Source: Niabella beijingensis (GTDB lineage: Bacteria; Bacteroidota; Bacteroidia; Chitinophagales; Chitinophagaceae). Taken from it: 64,000 nt of DNA. This document shows, in pieces, positions 54,014 to 63,150 of the stretch (positions within the stretch are counted from its first letter, which is position 1; every line of letters starts with the position of its first letter). Location of the stretch: the NCBI RefSeq assembly GCF_020034665.1, contig NZ_JAIQDI010000001.1, positions 3,658,001 through 3,722,000 of the forward strand, written 5' to 3'. Both the position numbers and the translations under genes were made by a program. Under the pieces are notes generated by a model. The model worked only from the letters and a program-made list of their open reading frames with translations. It did no database searches and was not told the DNA's origin.

Positions 54014-55094
54014 AAGAATAATCATAGCAGGTGGTGGTACCGGGGGGCATATTTTCCCCGCCATCGCCATTGCCAACGCATTACAGCGGAAAGATCCGTC
54101 GCTGCAGTTCCTGTTTGTAGGTGCTGCAGGTAAGATGGAGATGGAAAAAGTACCGCAGGCAGGCTATGAGATAAAAGGACTGGATATTGCGGGTTTTAAC
54201 CGCAGCTCTCTGCTAAAGAATATCACATTGCCTTTCAAACTGGTAAAAAGTTTTTTCCAGGTAAAGAAGATCTTTAAAACCTTTCCGCCGGATGCGGTGA
54301 TCGGAGTAGGAGGCTATTCAACCTTCCCGGTATTAAAATATGCACAGGCAAGAGGTATACCTACATTCATTCATGAGTCCAATTCCTTTGCAGGAAAAGC
54401 AAATATCATGCTGGGTAAGAATGCTACGCGGGTATTTACAGCAACGGATGGAATGGAGAAGTTTTTTCCTGCGGATAAGATCCTGGTGACCGGGAACCCG
54501 GTACGGCAGGCGATCGCATCCATGAACATAAGCAGGGAACAGGCACTCCGGTATTTTTCACTGCCGCCCGATAAGCTGACAGTGCTGGTAGTGGGCGGAA
54601 GCCTGGGCGCGCGTTCCATAAACGAAGCAGTGATTACGCATGTGGGCGCGCTGCTCAAGGCCGGGCTGCAGCTCATCTGGCAGACGGGGAAAACCCTGTC
54701 AAAGGAAGCGACGGAGATCGCAGTAGAACATAAGGAGATATGGGCGAACGAGTTTATCACAGAGATGCAACAGGCTTATGCCGCTGCGGATATCATTATG
54801 GCAAGGGCCGGCGCCATGACCGTAGCGGAGATCTGTGTGGCCCGCAAACCGGTCATTTTTGTGCCCTATCCGTTTGCAACGGAAGATCATCAGACGGTAA
54901 ATGCCACACGGCTGGTAGATAAAGGCGCGGCCTGGCTGGTAAAGGACAGTGAGGCAAAAGATCAGGCCATCGCAAAAGTGATTGCCCTGGCAAAAGACGA
55001 AGCAACGCGGAAATATATGAGCGAGACGCTGACCGGATTGTCTGTTACGGATGCGGATGAGCGGATCGCAGATGAAATTTTAAAAACAATATAA
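54006..55094 (+). CDS. murG: Lipid II synthase MurG
   Basis: A 362-residue peripheral membrane glycosyltransferase that adds GlcNAc to lipid I. N-terminal IIIAGGGTGGHIFPAIAIANAL with the Gly-rich loop, GVGGYSTFPVLKYAQARGIPTFIHESNS, and in the C-terminal domain VGGSLGARSINEAV, MQQAYAAADIIMARAGAMTVAEICVARKPVIFVPYPFATEDHQTVNA. It overlaps ftsW by 8 nt and is followed by murC after 1 nt, so translation of the three is coupled. Confidence 0.97.
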   Translation: MSKRIIIAGGGTGGHIFPAIAIANALQRKDPSLQFLFVGAAGKMEMEKVPQAGYEIKGLDIAGFNRSSLLKNITLPFKLVKSFFQVKKIFKTFPPDAVIGVGGYSTFPVLKYAQARGIPTFIHESNSFAGKANIMLGKNATRVFTATDGMEKFFPADKILVTGNPVRQAIASMNISREQALRYFSLPPDKLTVLVVGGSLGARSINEAVITHVGALLKAGLQLIWQTGKTLSKEATEIAVEHKEIWANEFITEMQQAYAAADIIMARAGAMTVAEICVARKPVIFVPYPFATEDHQTVNATRLVDKGAAWLVKDSEAKDQAIAKVIALAKDEATRKYMSETLTGLSVTDADERIADEILKTI

Positions 55095-55095
55095 C

Positions 55096-56484
55096 GTGCA
55101 GGGAAAACAAATAGGGGATTTGAAGCGGATCTACTTTATCGGGATCGGAGGTATCGGGATGAGTGCCCTGGCGCGTTATTTTCATTCAAGAGGAGTGGCG
55201 GTAAGCGGGTATGATAAAACAGCAACTGCGCTTACGAACGCACTGACAGCAGAAGGCATTCCGGTGCATTATGAGGATGATCCGGAGCAGGCACCACGGG
55301 ATGCCGACTGGGTGGTGTATACACCCGCCGTTCCTTCGGCACACCGGGAACTGGAGTATTATAAAACAAATGACTATCCGGTGATGAAGCGCAGTGAGGT
55401 ACTGCAGCAGATCACGGAAAGTTCTTTTAATATATGTGTGGCCGGTACGCACGGTAAAACCACTACCACCACGATGATCGCGCATTTGCTGCGCGACAGC
55501 GGCTACGGATGCAATGCGTTCCTGGGTGGTATCTCCGCCAACTACGGTACGAATTTCTGGAGCAGTGAAAGGGATGTATGTGTGATCGAAGCAGACGAAT
55601 ACGACCGCAGTTTTTTGAGACTGAGTCCGGATATAGCGGTGGTAACGGCCATTGATCCGGACCACCTGGATATTTATGGTACCGCGGAGAATGTGCGCAA
55701 CGCTTTTGCTGAGTTTGCACAACGGCTGAAACGCAGCGGCCTGCTGATCCGGAAACTGGGCATCGGCCGGGAACTGCGCGCAGAGCATATGTGGCAGTAC
55801 AGCCTGCAGAATGACAGCGCCAATATTTATGCGGTCAATATAACGATGAGTGACGGCGGCTACGACTTTGACCTGGTGCATCCCTCGGCGGAGATCAGCG
55901 GACTGCGCCTGAACATGGGAGGCATGCACAATGTGGAGAACATGGTGGCCGCCATTGCCGTGGCCAAGGCACTGAACATTGACCCGGAAAAGATACGAAC
56001 AGCAGTGGCATCGTTTAAAGGGGTGCAGCGGCGGTTTGAATACATCATTAAACAAAAAGACCTGGTTTTTATTGATGATTATGCGCACCATCCGGAGGAA
56101 CTGAAGGCGTTGATAAATAGTGTAAAAACCCTGTTTCCCCAAATGAAATGTACGCTAATTTTCCAGCCGCATTTGTACAGCCGTACAAGAGATTTTGCCC
56201 AGGATTTTGCTGCTGTTTTGAGTAGGGTTAACAAGGTGATCCTGTTACCGGTATACCCTGCCAGAGAACAACCGATACCCGGAATCGAAAGCCATACCAT
56301 TGCCGAGCAGATGGATGGAGCGGACCCTGTAATCATGACAAAAGAAGCATTACTGGCCTGGGTATCGGAAACGTTTCAGAAGGACCGGGAACGGGAATTC
56401 GGGGAAGTGATCATTACCGCAGGAGCCGGTGATATCGACAAATTGGTAGAACAGATAAAAGAACGATTAACAGAAACGAAGTGA
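55096..56484 (+). CDS. murC: UDP-MurNAc L-Ala ligase MurC
   Basis: A 462-residue ligase that begins peptide-stem synthesis. GTG start at 55096. Opening: RIYFIGIGGIGMSALARYFHSRG; ATP loop VAGTHGKTTTTTMIAHLL; then EADEYDRSFLRLSPDIAVVTAIDPDHLDIYG, VFIDDYAHHPEELKALI and the C-terminal FQPHLYSRTRDFAQDFAAVLSRV. All family marks are in place. The stop overlaps the ftsQ GTG start by 4 nt. Confidence 0.97.
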   Translation: MQGKQIGDLKRIYFIGIGGIGMSALARYFHSRGVAVSGYDKTATALTNALTAEGIPVHYEDDPEQAPRDADWVVYTPAVPSAHRELEYYKTNDYPVMKRSEVLQQITESSFNICVAGTHGKTTTTTMIAHLLRDSGYGCNAFLGGISANYGTNFWSSERDVCVIEADEYDRSFLRLSPDIAVVTAIDPDHLDIYGTAENVRNAFAEFAQRLKRSGLLIRKLGIGRELRAEHMWQYSLQNDSANIYAVNITMSDGGYDFDLVHPSAEISGLRLNMGGMHNVENMVAAIAVAKALNIDPEKIRTAVASFKGVQRRFEYIIKQKDLVFIDDYAHHPEELKALINSVKTLFPQMKCTLIFQPHLYSRTRDFAQDFAAVLSRVNKVILLPVYPAREQPIPGIESHTIAEQMDGADPVIMTKEALLAWVSETFQKDREREFGEVIITAGAGDIDKLVEQIKERLTETK

Positions 56485-57815
56485 ACAGGAAAAGGGCGAT
56501 AAAAAGGATGTTGTTAACACTCATGTGGTTGGGTGTGGGCGCAGGTATGTTTACACTGGTCGTTGCGGCCATGCGCGTGCAGGACGACAGCAACTGCAAG
56601 GGGTATGAGATCAGCATCCGTGGTGCGGAGAACGGAAGCCTGTTTACCTCCAAAGAGCAGATCGTAAAATTATTGAAGCAAGCTTCAGCCGGCCCGGTTA
56701 CCGGTCAGCGTAAAAGCGGGTTCAATCTTCCTCGTATCGAAGACCTGCTGGAACAGAGCTCCTGGGTGTACAACGCGGAACTGTATTTTGATAATAAGGA
56801 CATCCTCCGGGTAAATGTAACCGAGCGCAAACCGCTGGCAAGGGTCTTTTCAAACGATGGCCAGTCGTTCTATATAGACGAGGCCGGAAAACAGATCCCG
56901 CTTTCGGATAAGATCTCCCTGGATGTTCCCGTATTTACCGGATATCCTAACCGCAAGGTGATGAATGCAGCAGACAGCGCCTTGCTGGAAAATATGATCG
57001 CCACTGCTTCTTTTATCAACAGCGATTCCTTCTGGGTAGCCCAGGTATCGCAGATCGATATTCACAAATGCGGGAGTGATTGCTGGGATATGGAGATGGT
57101 ACCGGTTGTAGGTAATCATCGTGTGGATCTGGGAGATGGCAGTGATATCGCTTCCAAATTCCATCGCCTGTACCTGTTTTATGACCAGGTACTGAAGCGC
57201 ACGGGTTTTGATAAATACCAGCGGATCGATGTACAGTACGGAGGCCAGGTGGTAGGGGTCAAAGGCCGTTATTCCAAACTGGACTCCCTGCAGCTGCGCA
57301 AGAATATTGAAGAGTTACTACAGCAGTCACGAAAAGCAAATGACCTGATCGAAGTGGCCCAGGTTGTACCTAACATACGGATGATACAAGCCGATACCTC
57401 AGCGGACGCGCGGATGTTGTATGAGAAACCGGCGGGAGAAGATGGAATGGACACCCTGGCATTGATGTCGGTAGGCGATAAGCCTGAGCAGCCGGTTGCT
57501 GCTGCTCTCAACGGCGGCAATGATGAAAAGAAGGAAGCAACAGCAAAGGACCCTGTAAAAAAAGAAGTGAAGAAAACGGAAGAAAAGAGCCCGGCGAAAA
57601 AAGAAGCAGGTAAAAGCACGGCATCCGCAAAGAATACTGTTGCAACAACAAAAAAAAGCAGTTCCGGAAAGCCGCAGGCAAAAACAGATGATAAAAAGAA
57701 GCAGGTGTCGAAAGCAGCAACTGCAAAGAAAACAACAAAACCTGCGGTAACAAAGCGCAGGGAGACGGAAAAGAAAAGTGCTTCTAAAAAAGCACCGGTT
57801 AAAAAGAACAACTAA
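56481..57815 (+). CDS. ftsQ: FtsQ/DivIB division protein with lysine-rich C-terminal tail
   Basis: A 444-residue bitopic protein with GTG start at 56481. One membrane helix (about residues 9-29, LLTLMWLGVGAGMFTLVVAAM) precedes the POTRA domain (YEISIRGAENGSLFTSKEQIVKLL) and the beta domain (YNAELYFDNKDILRVNVTERKPLARVF, VDLGDGSD, IDVQYGGQVVGVKGRYS). The family usually ends near residue 290. Here another 150 residues follow, the last 98 (347-444) being Lys/Ala/Thr rich, with about 30 lysines, no Cys and no hydrophobic patch, like a histone-H1 tail. By topology this tail is periplasmic. Confidence 0.9.
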   Translation: MNRKRAIKRMLLTLMWLGVGAGMFTLVVAAMRVQDDSNCKGYEISIRGAENGSLFTSKEQIVKLLKQASAGPVTGQRKSGFNLPRIEDLLEQSSWVYNAELYFDNKDILRVNVTERKPLARVFSNDGQSFYIDEAGKQIPLSDKISLDVPVFTGYPNRKVMNAADSALLENMIATASFINSDSFWVAQVSQIDIHKCGSDCWDMEMVPVVGNHRVDLGDGSDIASKFHRLYLFYDQVLKRTGFDKYQRIDVQYGGQVVGVKGRYSKLDSLQLRKNIEELLQQSRKANDLIEVAQVVPNIRMIQADTSADARMLYEKPAGEDGMDTLALMSVGDKPEQPVAAALNGGNDEKKEATAKDPVKKEVKKTEEKSPAKKEAGKSTASAKNTVATTKKSSSGKPQAKTDDKKKQVSKAATAKKTTKPAVTKRRETEKKSASKKAPVKKNN

Positions 57816-57826
57816 AAACGAAATAT

Positions 57827-59209
57827 ATGAATCCTGAACAACCCATTATCGTAGGACTGGACATTGGAACCACCAAGATTGCTGTTATTGCCGGGCGCAA
57901 GAACGAATTTGGAAAACTGGAAATTCTTGGCTTTGGCAAAGCCAACTCCAATGGCGTGAAGCATGGCCAGGTATTGAATATCGACGAAACGATCAAAGCC
58001 ATTAAACTGGCATTGGACAATTGTTTGTCGGTGAACCCCAATCTGAATATCGGAGAGGTATATGTCGGTATTGCAGGGCATCATATAAAAAGTCTGCAGA
58101 CCCGCGGGGATATCGTGCGCGAGAATGAGGAAGAAGAGATCAACCAGGCGGAAGTAGACCTGCTGGTCAGCAAACAATACAAGACCTATATCCCGGCCGG
58201 TGACCAGATCATTGACGTGATCCCCCAGGAATATACGGTAGACAATATGCCCAACATTGTACGCCCCATCGGATACAGCGGTGTAAAACTGGGCGCCAAT
58301 TTCCATATCATTACAGGGGATAAGAATGCGATCCGCAATATCAACCGCAGTGTGGAAAAAGCGGGATTGTATACAAAGGACCTGGTGCTGCAGCCTCTGG
58401 CTTCAGCCGCCGCGGTAATGGGACAGGAAGACCTGGAAGCCGGTGTGGCCATTGTTGATATTGGTGGCGGTACCACCGACCTGGCGGTGTTTGCAGACGG
58501 CGTATTGCGTCATACGGCGGTGATCCCGTTTGCAGGGGAAAATATTACCAACGATATTAAAACCGGTCTGGGAGTATTAAAAAGCCAGGCAGAGCAGATG
58601 AAAACCCAGTTTGGAAGTGCACTGGCCAATGAAGCCAAAGCCAACGCATATATCACCATACCGGGGTTGCGGGGCATGCCTGCAAAAGAGATCAGCGTAA
58701 AGAACCTGGCCAATATCATCCAGGCGCGTATGAGCGAGATCCTGGATTTTGTTACCTATCACCTAAAACAGATCGGAATGGACAACCGCCAGCTGAATGG
58801 GGGTATCGTTCTTACAGGCGGAGGTTCGCAATTGCGGCACCTGATCCAGCTTACAGAATATGTTACCGGACTTCCGGCACGCATCGGCCTGCCTAACGAA
58901 CACCTGGCTGCCGGACATATCGAAGAGCTTGCCAAACCCACGTATTCCACCTGCCTGGGGCTGATCCTGAAAGGATACGACGATTTTGAAAACAACCGCA
59001 AGGTCTTCGAGAAAAGCTTTATCAACATCCCCGTACCGCAGGATCTGATCAAGCAGGAAGCAGCAGACGCATTGGGCGCCGTTGCTGTTGTGGAAGAAAG
59101 CGTGGCCACCGCCACTGTTGAAAAAAGACAACCCCTGAAAAACTTCTGGGACAAATTTAAAAACGGCATCATCGACATCTTCAAGGAAGAAGAAGATGGT
59201 CATTTATAA
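57827..59209 (+). CDS. ftsA: Division protein FtsA
   Basis: A 460-residue actin-like ATPase that ties FtsZ to the membrane. Visible: IVGLDIGTTKIAVIAGRKNEFGKLEILGFG at the N-terminus, the 1C domain around GVKHGQVLNIDETIKAIKLALDNC, IVDIGGGTTDLAVFADGVLRHTAVIPFAGENITNDIK for the ATP phosphate loop, and GIVLTGGGSQLRHL. The C-terminus has the amphipathic membrane anchor region KNFWDKFKNGIIDIFKEEE. It lies 11 nt after ftsQ and 53 nt before ftsZ. Confidence 0.97.
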   Translation: MNPEQPIIVGLDIGTTKIAVIAGRKNEFGKLEILGFGKANSNGVKHGQVLNIDETIKAIKLALDNCLSVNPNLNIGEVYVGIAGHHIKSLQTRGDIVRENEEEEINQAEVDLLVSKQYKTYIPAGDQIIDVIPQEYTVDNMPNIVRPIGYSGVKLGANFHIITGDKNAIRNINRSVEKAGLYTKDLVLQPLASAAAVMGQEDLEAGVAIVDIGGGTTDLAVFADGVLRHTAVIPFAGENITNDIKTGLGVLKSQAEQMKTQFGSALANEAKANAYITIPGLRGMPAKEISVKNLANIIQARMSEILDFVTYHLKQIGMDNRQLNGGIVLTGGGSQLRHLIQLTEYVTGLPARIGLPNEHLAAGHIEELAKPTYSTCLGLILKGYDDFENNRKVFEKSFINIPVPQDLIKQEAADALGAVAVVEESVATATVEKRQPLKNFWDKFKNGIIDIFKEEEDGHL

Positions 59210-59262
59210 AACAACACAACTAATCACTCAACTATAATTAACCCATTTACTAAACAGGTTTC

Positions 59263-61206
59263 ATGGAAGGGAACCACAAATTTTTTAAGATGATACATTT
59301 TGATCTACCCAAAGAACAGTCCTCCATCATCAAAGTGATTGGAGTAGGTGGTGGCGGTGGTAATGCCGTTAATCACATGTTCAGTCAAAACATCGACGGC
59401 GTAAACTTCATCATTTGTAATACAGATGCCCAGGCACTTTCGAACAGCCAGATCCCCAACCGCATACAGCTGGGGCCACAGCTGACCTCCGGTCTGGGAG
59501 CAGGCGCCAATCCCGAGATCGGGCGCCAGGCAACCGAAGAATCGCTGGAAGAGATCAAACGTATCGTGGAGGTGAATACAAAAATGGCATTCATCACCGC
59601 CGGTATGGGTGGCGGAACCGGAACCGGAGGTGCGCCCATTATCGCAAAAATCTGTAAGGACCTTGGAGTGCTTACGGTAGGTATCGTAACCATGCCGTTT
59701 GCTTATGAAGGTAAAAAAAGACATAAACAGGCTGAGGAAGGTATTAAAATCTTAAAACAATATGTGGATACGCTGCTGGTGATCAGCAATGATAAATTGC
59801 GGCATCAGTTCGGAAACCTGAAAATGCGGGAAGCTTTTGAAAAAGCAGACAATGTACTTGCCACTGCGGCTAAATGTATCACGGATGTGATCAACAGCAC
59901 CGGACAGATCAATGTGGACTTTGCAGATGTTTGTACCGTAATGAAGAACGGCGGTGTGGCCATCCTTGGTAGCGCTACCTCTTCCGGAGAGAACAGGGCG
60001 CAGCGTGCCATTGAAGAGGCGCTGAACTCCCCGCTGCTGAATGATAATGATATCCGTGGTGCAAAATGGATCCTCATCAATATCAATTCTGCAGAAGGTG
60101 ATTCTGAGTTCACTATGGATGAGGTGGAAGTGATACAGGCACACCTGCTGAGCCAGGCAGGAGAGAACACCGACGTGATCCTTGGCCTGGGATATGATAA
60201 TTCATTGGGTGATGAGATCGGTATCACGCTGATCGCCACCGGTTTTGAAAATAAAGATCCTTTTGTAAAGCCGATACTGAAGAAAGAGGAACAGGCGGAA
60301 GGTAAGATCGTGATGACACTGACCCCCCAGGAAAACGCCGCCTCAAAAATCGAATCCCGGACAGAGCAGCCGGAGGTGATCGAGCATGAGATAAAAGAAG
60401 CCGAAAAAAGCCTGGGCCTGCAGGTAGATCCTATGATGCCCAAACTGGTGGATGAGCCTGTGTATATGGATACGCCCATGCCTACCCTGGAAGACATATC
60501 GGATCTTGGTCTTGGAAAGGAAACAGCGGATGTACATTACACGCTGTCTAAGGAAGACAATGAAAAAATAGGGATGAATGCCGAACCAGAAACGGTTTCT
60601 GAAGCAACCGTGGAGATCGTGGCAGAAGAAGAAAGTGCCTTTTATTCTCCGGCAGTACCTGCGGAAGACCGGGTGCTGGAAGCACCGCTGTCGAAAGAAC
60701 CCGAACCGGAGCAGGATCTTTCTGCGGGAGTAGGCGTACGCAGCTATCTGGCCAAGCCTTCAAATATTTATGCCGAGCCCCGGAAAGAAGAAGTGACGGC
60801 CAAGAAGCCGGTGCCGGATCCGGAGCCTGAAGAAAAAATGGAGCTGGTAGAGCGTACTGAATTGCGGACAGAGGAACCCAAAGTAGTAATGAATCATGTT
60901 GAGAAGGAGCAGCCGCAACAACCCCAGCAGCCCCAGCTGTCTCCGGAAGAAGAGATGCAATTGCAAAAACGCAAACAGGTAGAGCGCCTGCAGAAATTGC
61001 GGAACCTCTCGTTTAATGTAAACGTGAATGATCCCAACAGCGAATATGAAACTGTTCCGGCCTATATCCGCCGCAATATGGAATTACAGAACAATTCCAA
61101 CCACATTGAAAGTTACTATAGTAAGTTTGAAGTAAGCTCCGATGATAAAAATCAGGGTCAGATCAATACCATTAACACCTTCCTGGATGGTAAAAAACCA
61201 GACTGA
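59263..61206 (+). CDS. ftsZ: Division protein FtsZ with long C-terminal linker
   Basis: The tubulin-like GTPase that forms the Z ring. Residues about 10-335 are the GTPase core: VIGVGGGGGNAVNHM, the tubulin signature GGGTGTG at 116-122, and NVDFADVCTVMKNGG for the T7 loop. An in-frame ATG at 59290 (MIHFDLPKEQSSIIKVIG) is the start seen in many relatives; the first 9 residues (MEGNHKFFK) may therefore be untranslated. After residue 335 comes a 250-residue Glu/Pro/Gln-rich linker, then a conserved-looking C-terminal region with NVNDPNSEYETVPAYIRRNMELQ. A strong terminator follows the stop. Confidence 0.97.
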   Translation: MEGNHKFFKMIHFDLPKEQSSIIKVIGVGGGGGNAVNHMFSQNIDGVNFIICNTDAQALSNSQIPNRIQLGPQLTSGLGAGANPEIGRQATEESLEEIKRIVEVNTKMAFITAGMGGGTGTGGAPIIAKICKDLGVLTVGIVTMPFAYEGKKRHKQAEEGIKILKQYVDTLLVISNDKLRHQFGNLKMREAFEKADNVLATAAKCITDVINSTGQINVDFADVCTVMKNGGVAILGSATSSGENRAQRAIEEALNSPLLNDNDIRGAKWILININSAEGDSEFTMDEVEVIQAHLLSQAGENTDVILGLGYDNSLGDEIGITLIATGFENKDPFVKPILKKEEQAEGKIVMTLTPQENAASKIESRTEQPEVIEHEIKEAEKSLGLQVDPMMPKLVDEPVYMDTPMPTLEDISDLGLGKETADVHYTLSKEDNEKIGMNAEPETVSEATVEIVAEEESAFYSPAVPAEDRVLEAPLSKEPEPEQDLSAGVGVRSYLAKPSNIYAEPRKEEVTAKKPVPDPEPEEKMELVERTELRTEEPKVVMNHVEKEQPQQPQQPQLSPEEEMQLQKRKQVERLQKLRNLSFNVNVNDPNSEYETVPAYIRRNMELQNNSNHIESYYSKFEVSSDDKNQGQINTINTFLDGKKPD

Positions 61207-61268
61207 TTCCTGTGGAAATTCAATCCCGTTATACGGGTGAGGAGTTTGGGTGTATAGTTTATAGTTGT

Positions 61269-61298
61269 AGCCCCGGTAATTATTTATCGGGGCTTATT
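61269..61298 (+). terminator. Terminator of the dcw cluster
   Basis: An AGCCCCG...CGGGGCT stem extended inward by GTAA/TTAT-type pairs (11 bp, with one G-U) lies 62 nt after the ftsZ stop and ends in TTATTTG. It most likely ends the 13-gene transcript. Confidence 0.85.
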
Positions 61299-61426
61299 TG
61301 TGCCCGAGACAAACCGGAGCATGCGGATACGACAGGATTTGCTATGCCTGTGCGGAGCAGGGTATTACTGCCGGATCAATACAGGGACCGGCAGGAAAAG
61401 AAGTTGCTGTAATTGTTGTGAATCGG

Positions 61427-61711
61427 TTACTTGTCCGAATGCCTGCGTTTTACTTCCCGGACCACAAATTCTTCGATTTCCTCAAACAGAGTCCGGTCGC
61501 GCGGATGATCTTTTGTATCCTCCTCAAACTGATCCGTCAGTTCCTGGGCAAGCTGGTAAAGTTCTTCAGTAGCGCTCCGGTTCAGCATTTCGCTGAAGCT
61601 TTTATGCTGACTGGGTTCTTCAATATCCCGCAGATAACAAAGTGCTTCCACCACTTCAAAATGGGTTTTCTGCCAGGAGTCAAATCCATTGGGAAAAACA
61701 GGTACAGACAT
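61427..61711 (-). CDS. Conserved hypothetical protein
   Basis: A 94-residue soluble protein, strongly helical and acidic, for example FEVVEALCYLRDIEEPSQHKSFSEMLNRSATEELYQLAQELTDQFEEDT. There is no signal peptide and no membrane segment. I do not recognise a named family. It lies alone between the ftsZ terminator and gpsA, on the minus strand with gpsA (106-nt gap upstream). The composition looks like a genuine small protein and not a shadow frame. Confidence 0.7.
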   Translation of the reverse strand: MSVPVFPNGFDSWQKTHFEVVEALCYLRDIEEPSQHKSFSEMLNRSATEELYQLAQELTDQFEEDTKDHPRDRTLFEEIEEFVVREVKRRHSDK

Positions 61712-61816
61712 ACTCGTTAAATTTAATAAGCATTATATCCACAAGATATTAAAAAAAATGCTTCGGTGTTATACTATTGCCGGAAGGTCACTGTTCGTAT
61801 CTGATTGAGCGGAACA

Positions 61817-62866
61817 TCAGATCAGGAATCCTTCGATCTTCTCAAAGCCTTTCGCCGGAGGCATGCCTTCCCAGAGAATGCTGTAGATCGTTGCTGCAAT
61901 GGGCATTTCGGCTTTCAGGGATTTATTGGTGTCGTAGATGCACCGGGCGGCATTGTATCCTTCTGCTACCATACGCAGCTCCAGCTGTGCCGCCTGTACG
62001 CTGTACCCTTTGCCGATCATATTGCCAAAGGTACGGTTGCGGCTGTGCAGGGAATAGCAGGTTACCAGCAGGTCGCCCAGGTAAACAGATGCCGAATAGT
62101 TGGCATATTTTTTTTCGGGATCATCGAGGTCCGCGTGTTCTCCTACCACGATATGTTCGGCACCGAATTTTCGAAGGAAGCCTGCCATTTCATCCGCGCT
62201 GTTTGCGATATAAACGCTTTGGAAGTTATCACCATAATCGAGTCCGTGCGCGATACCTGCACCCAGTGCATAGATGTTCTTCAGTACGGCTGCATATTGA
62301 ACACCCAGTATGTCCGTGTTGACCACGGTATTGATAAATGGCGACCGGAAATAACCGGATATTTTGATGGCCAGTGCCTCGTCGACTCCTGAAAAGGTAA
62401 GATAGGAAAGTTTTTCTGCTGCAACTTCTTCTGCATGGCAGGGACCAAGTACTGCGAAATAATCTTTCAGTGAAACATCAAAATGACGTTCGAGGTATTC
62501 ATTAAGCAGAATATTCTCTCCCGGGAGGATGCCTTTGATCGCAGAGAGGATCTTTTTATTTTTAAATACGGTGGTTGGCAATTCGTGAAGACTTTCCGCT
62601 ACGTAAGCGGAAGGCATTGCCAGTATAATGATGTCCGACCGTTCGGCAATGTTTTCCAGGTCGGTGGTAAGATGTAACAGTTTGGTGTTTAAAACCGCAC
62701 TGGTAAGGTGTTTGGGATTGTGATGCCGCTGTTTTATAAAGCCGGCGGTTGTATCACTGCGTACGCACCAGTTTACCCTGTGTCCGTTATCTGTAAGGAT
62801 CTTTACCAATGCTGTTGCCCAGCTGCCGCTTCCTGCTACACCGAATTTAATTGCCAATAGATTCAA
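61817..62866 (-). CDS. gpsA: NAD(P)H-dependent glycerol-3-phosphate dehydrogenase
   Basis: A 349-residue cytoplasmic enzyme that reduces dihydroxyacetone phosphate to sn-glycerol-3-phosphate, the backbone for phospholipids. The N-terminus has the dinucleotide-binding GVAGSGSWATALVKIL, then IILAMPSAYVAESL, LSAIKGILPGENILLNEYL, VLGPCHAEEVA and the catalytic region AAVLKNIYALGAGIAHGLDYGDN. Family length is slightly exceeded (about 330). It is a single gene convergent with nothing; upstream lies the promoter region of the SusC gene. Confidence 0.95.
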   Translation of the reverse strand: MNLLAIKFGVAGSGSWATALVKILTDNGHRVNWCVRSDTTAGFIKQRHHNPKHLTSAVLNTKLLHLTTDLENIAERSDIIILAMPSAYVAESLHELPTTVFKNKKILSAIKGILPGENILLNEYLERHFDVSLKDYFAVLGPCHAEEVAAEKLSYLTFSGVDEALAIKISGYFRSPFINTVVNTDILGVQYAAVLKNIYALGAGIAHGLDYGDNFQSVYIANSADEMAGFLRKFGAEHIVVGEHADLDDPEKKYANYSASVYLGDLLVTCYSLHSRNRTFGNMIGKGYSVQAAQLELRMVAEGYNAARCIYDTNKSLKAEMPIAATIYSILWEGMPPAKGFEKIEGFLI

Positions 62867-62956
62867 TATTTGATCGGTAAAGGTAACAAATATGAGAAAA
62901 CCAAAGGGGGATGCCAGGTCTTTCAGCAGTCAGGGAAAAAAATAAAAAAAATAAAG

Positions 62957-62982
62957 TTGGTTTTAAAAAATGTGTATATTTG
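62957..62982 (+). promoter_or_regulatory. Candidate promoter of the SusC gene
   Basis: TTGG at 62957 and TATATTTG at 62975 match the Bacteroidota pair (TTTG and TAnnTTTG), with a spacer of 14 nt that is shorter than usual. The transcript would begin near 62989, giving a leader of about 160 nt before the ATG at 63151. Confidence 0.5.
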
Positions 62983-63059
62983 GTTAGAGACTTTAAGCCA
63001 AAAAACGTTGTTTAGCCATTTACGTTTATTAATTATTTAAAACGATTGTATTTATTGAA

Positions 63060-63084
63060 CGACCGCGCGGGTCGGTTTTCTTTT
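63060..63084 (+). terminator. Terminator-like hairpin in the SusC leader
   Basis: CGACC pairs with GGTCG across GCGCG, followed by TTTTCTTTTT. It lies between the promoter and the susC start, so it could stop early transcription (attenuation) or release a ~90-nt leader RNA. Confidence 0.6.
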
Positions 63085-63150
63085 TCCGTAACTATTGGAT
63101 AGGATGGGGACGCCCTTACCTAGCTGGACATTTATTTTAAAAACTGGTTT

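Noticed and set aside
61212..61426. Short + strand frames after ftsZ
   Set aside because: They cross the dcw terminator hairpin and have no family resemblance; the region is better read as untranslated.
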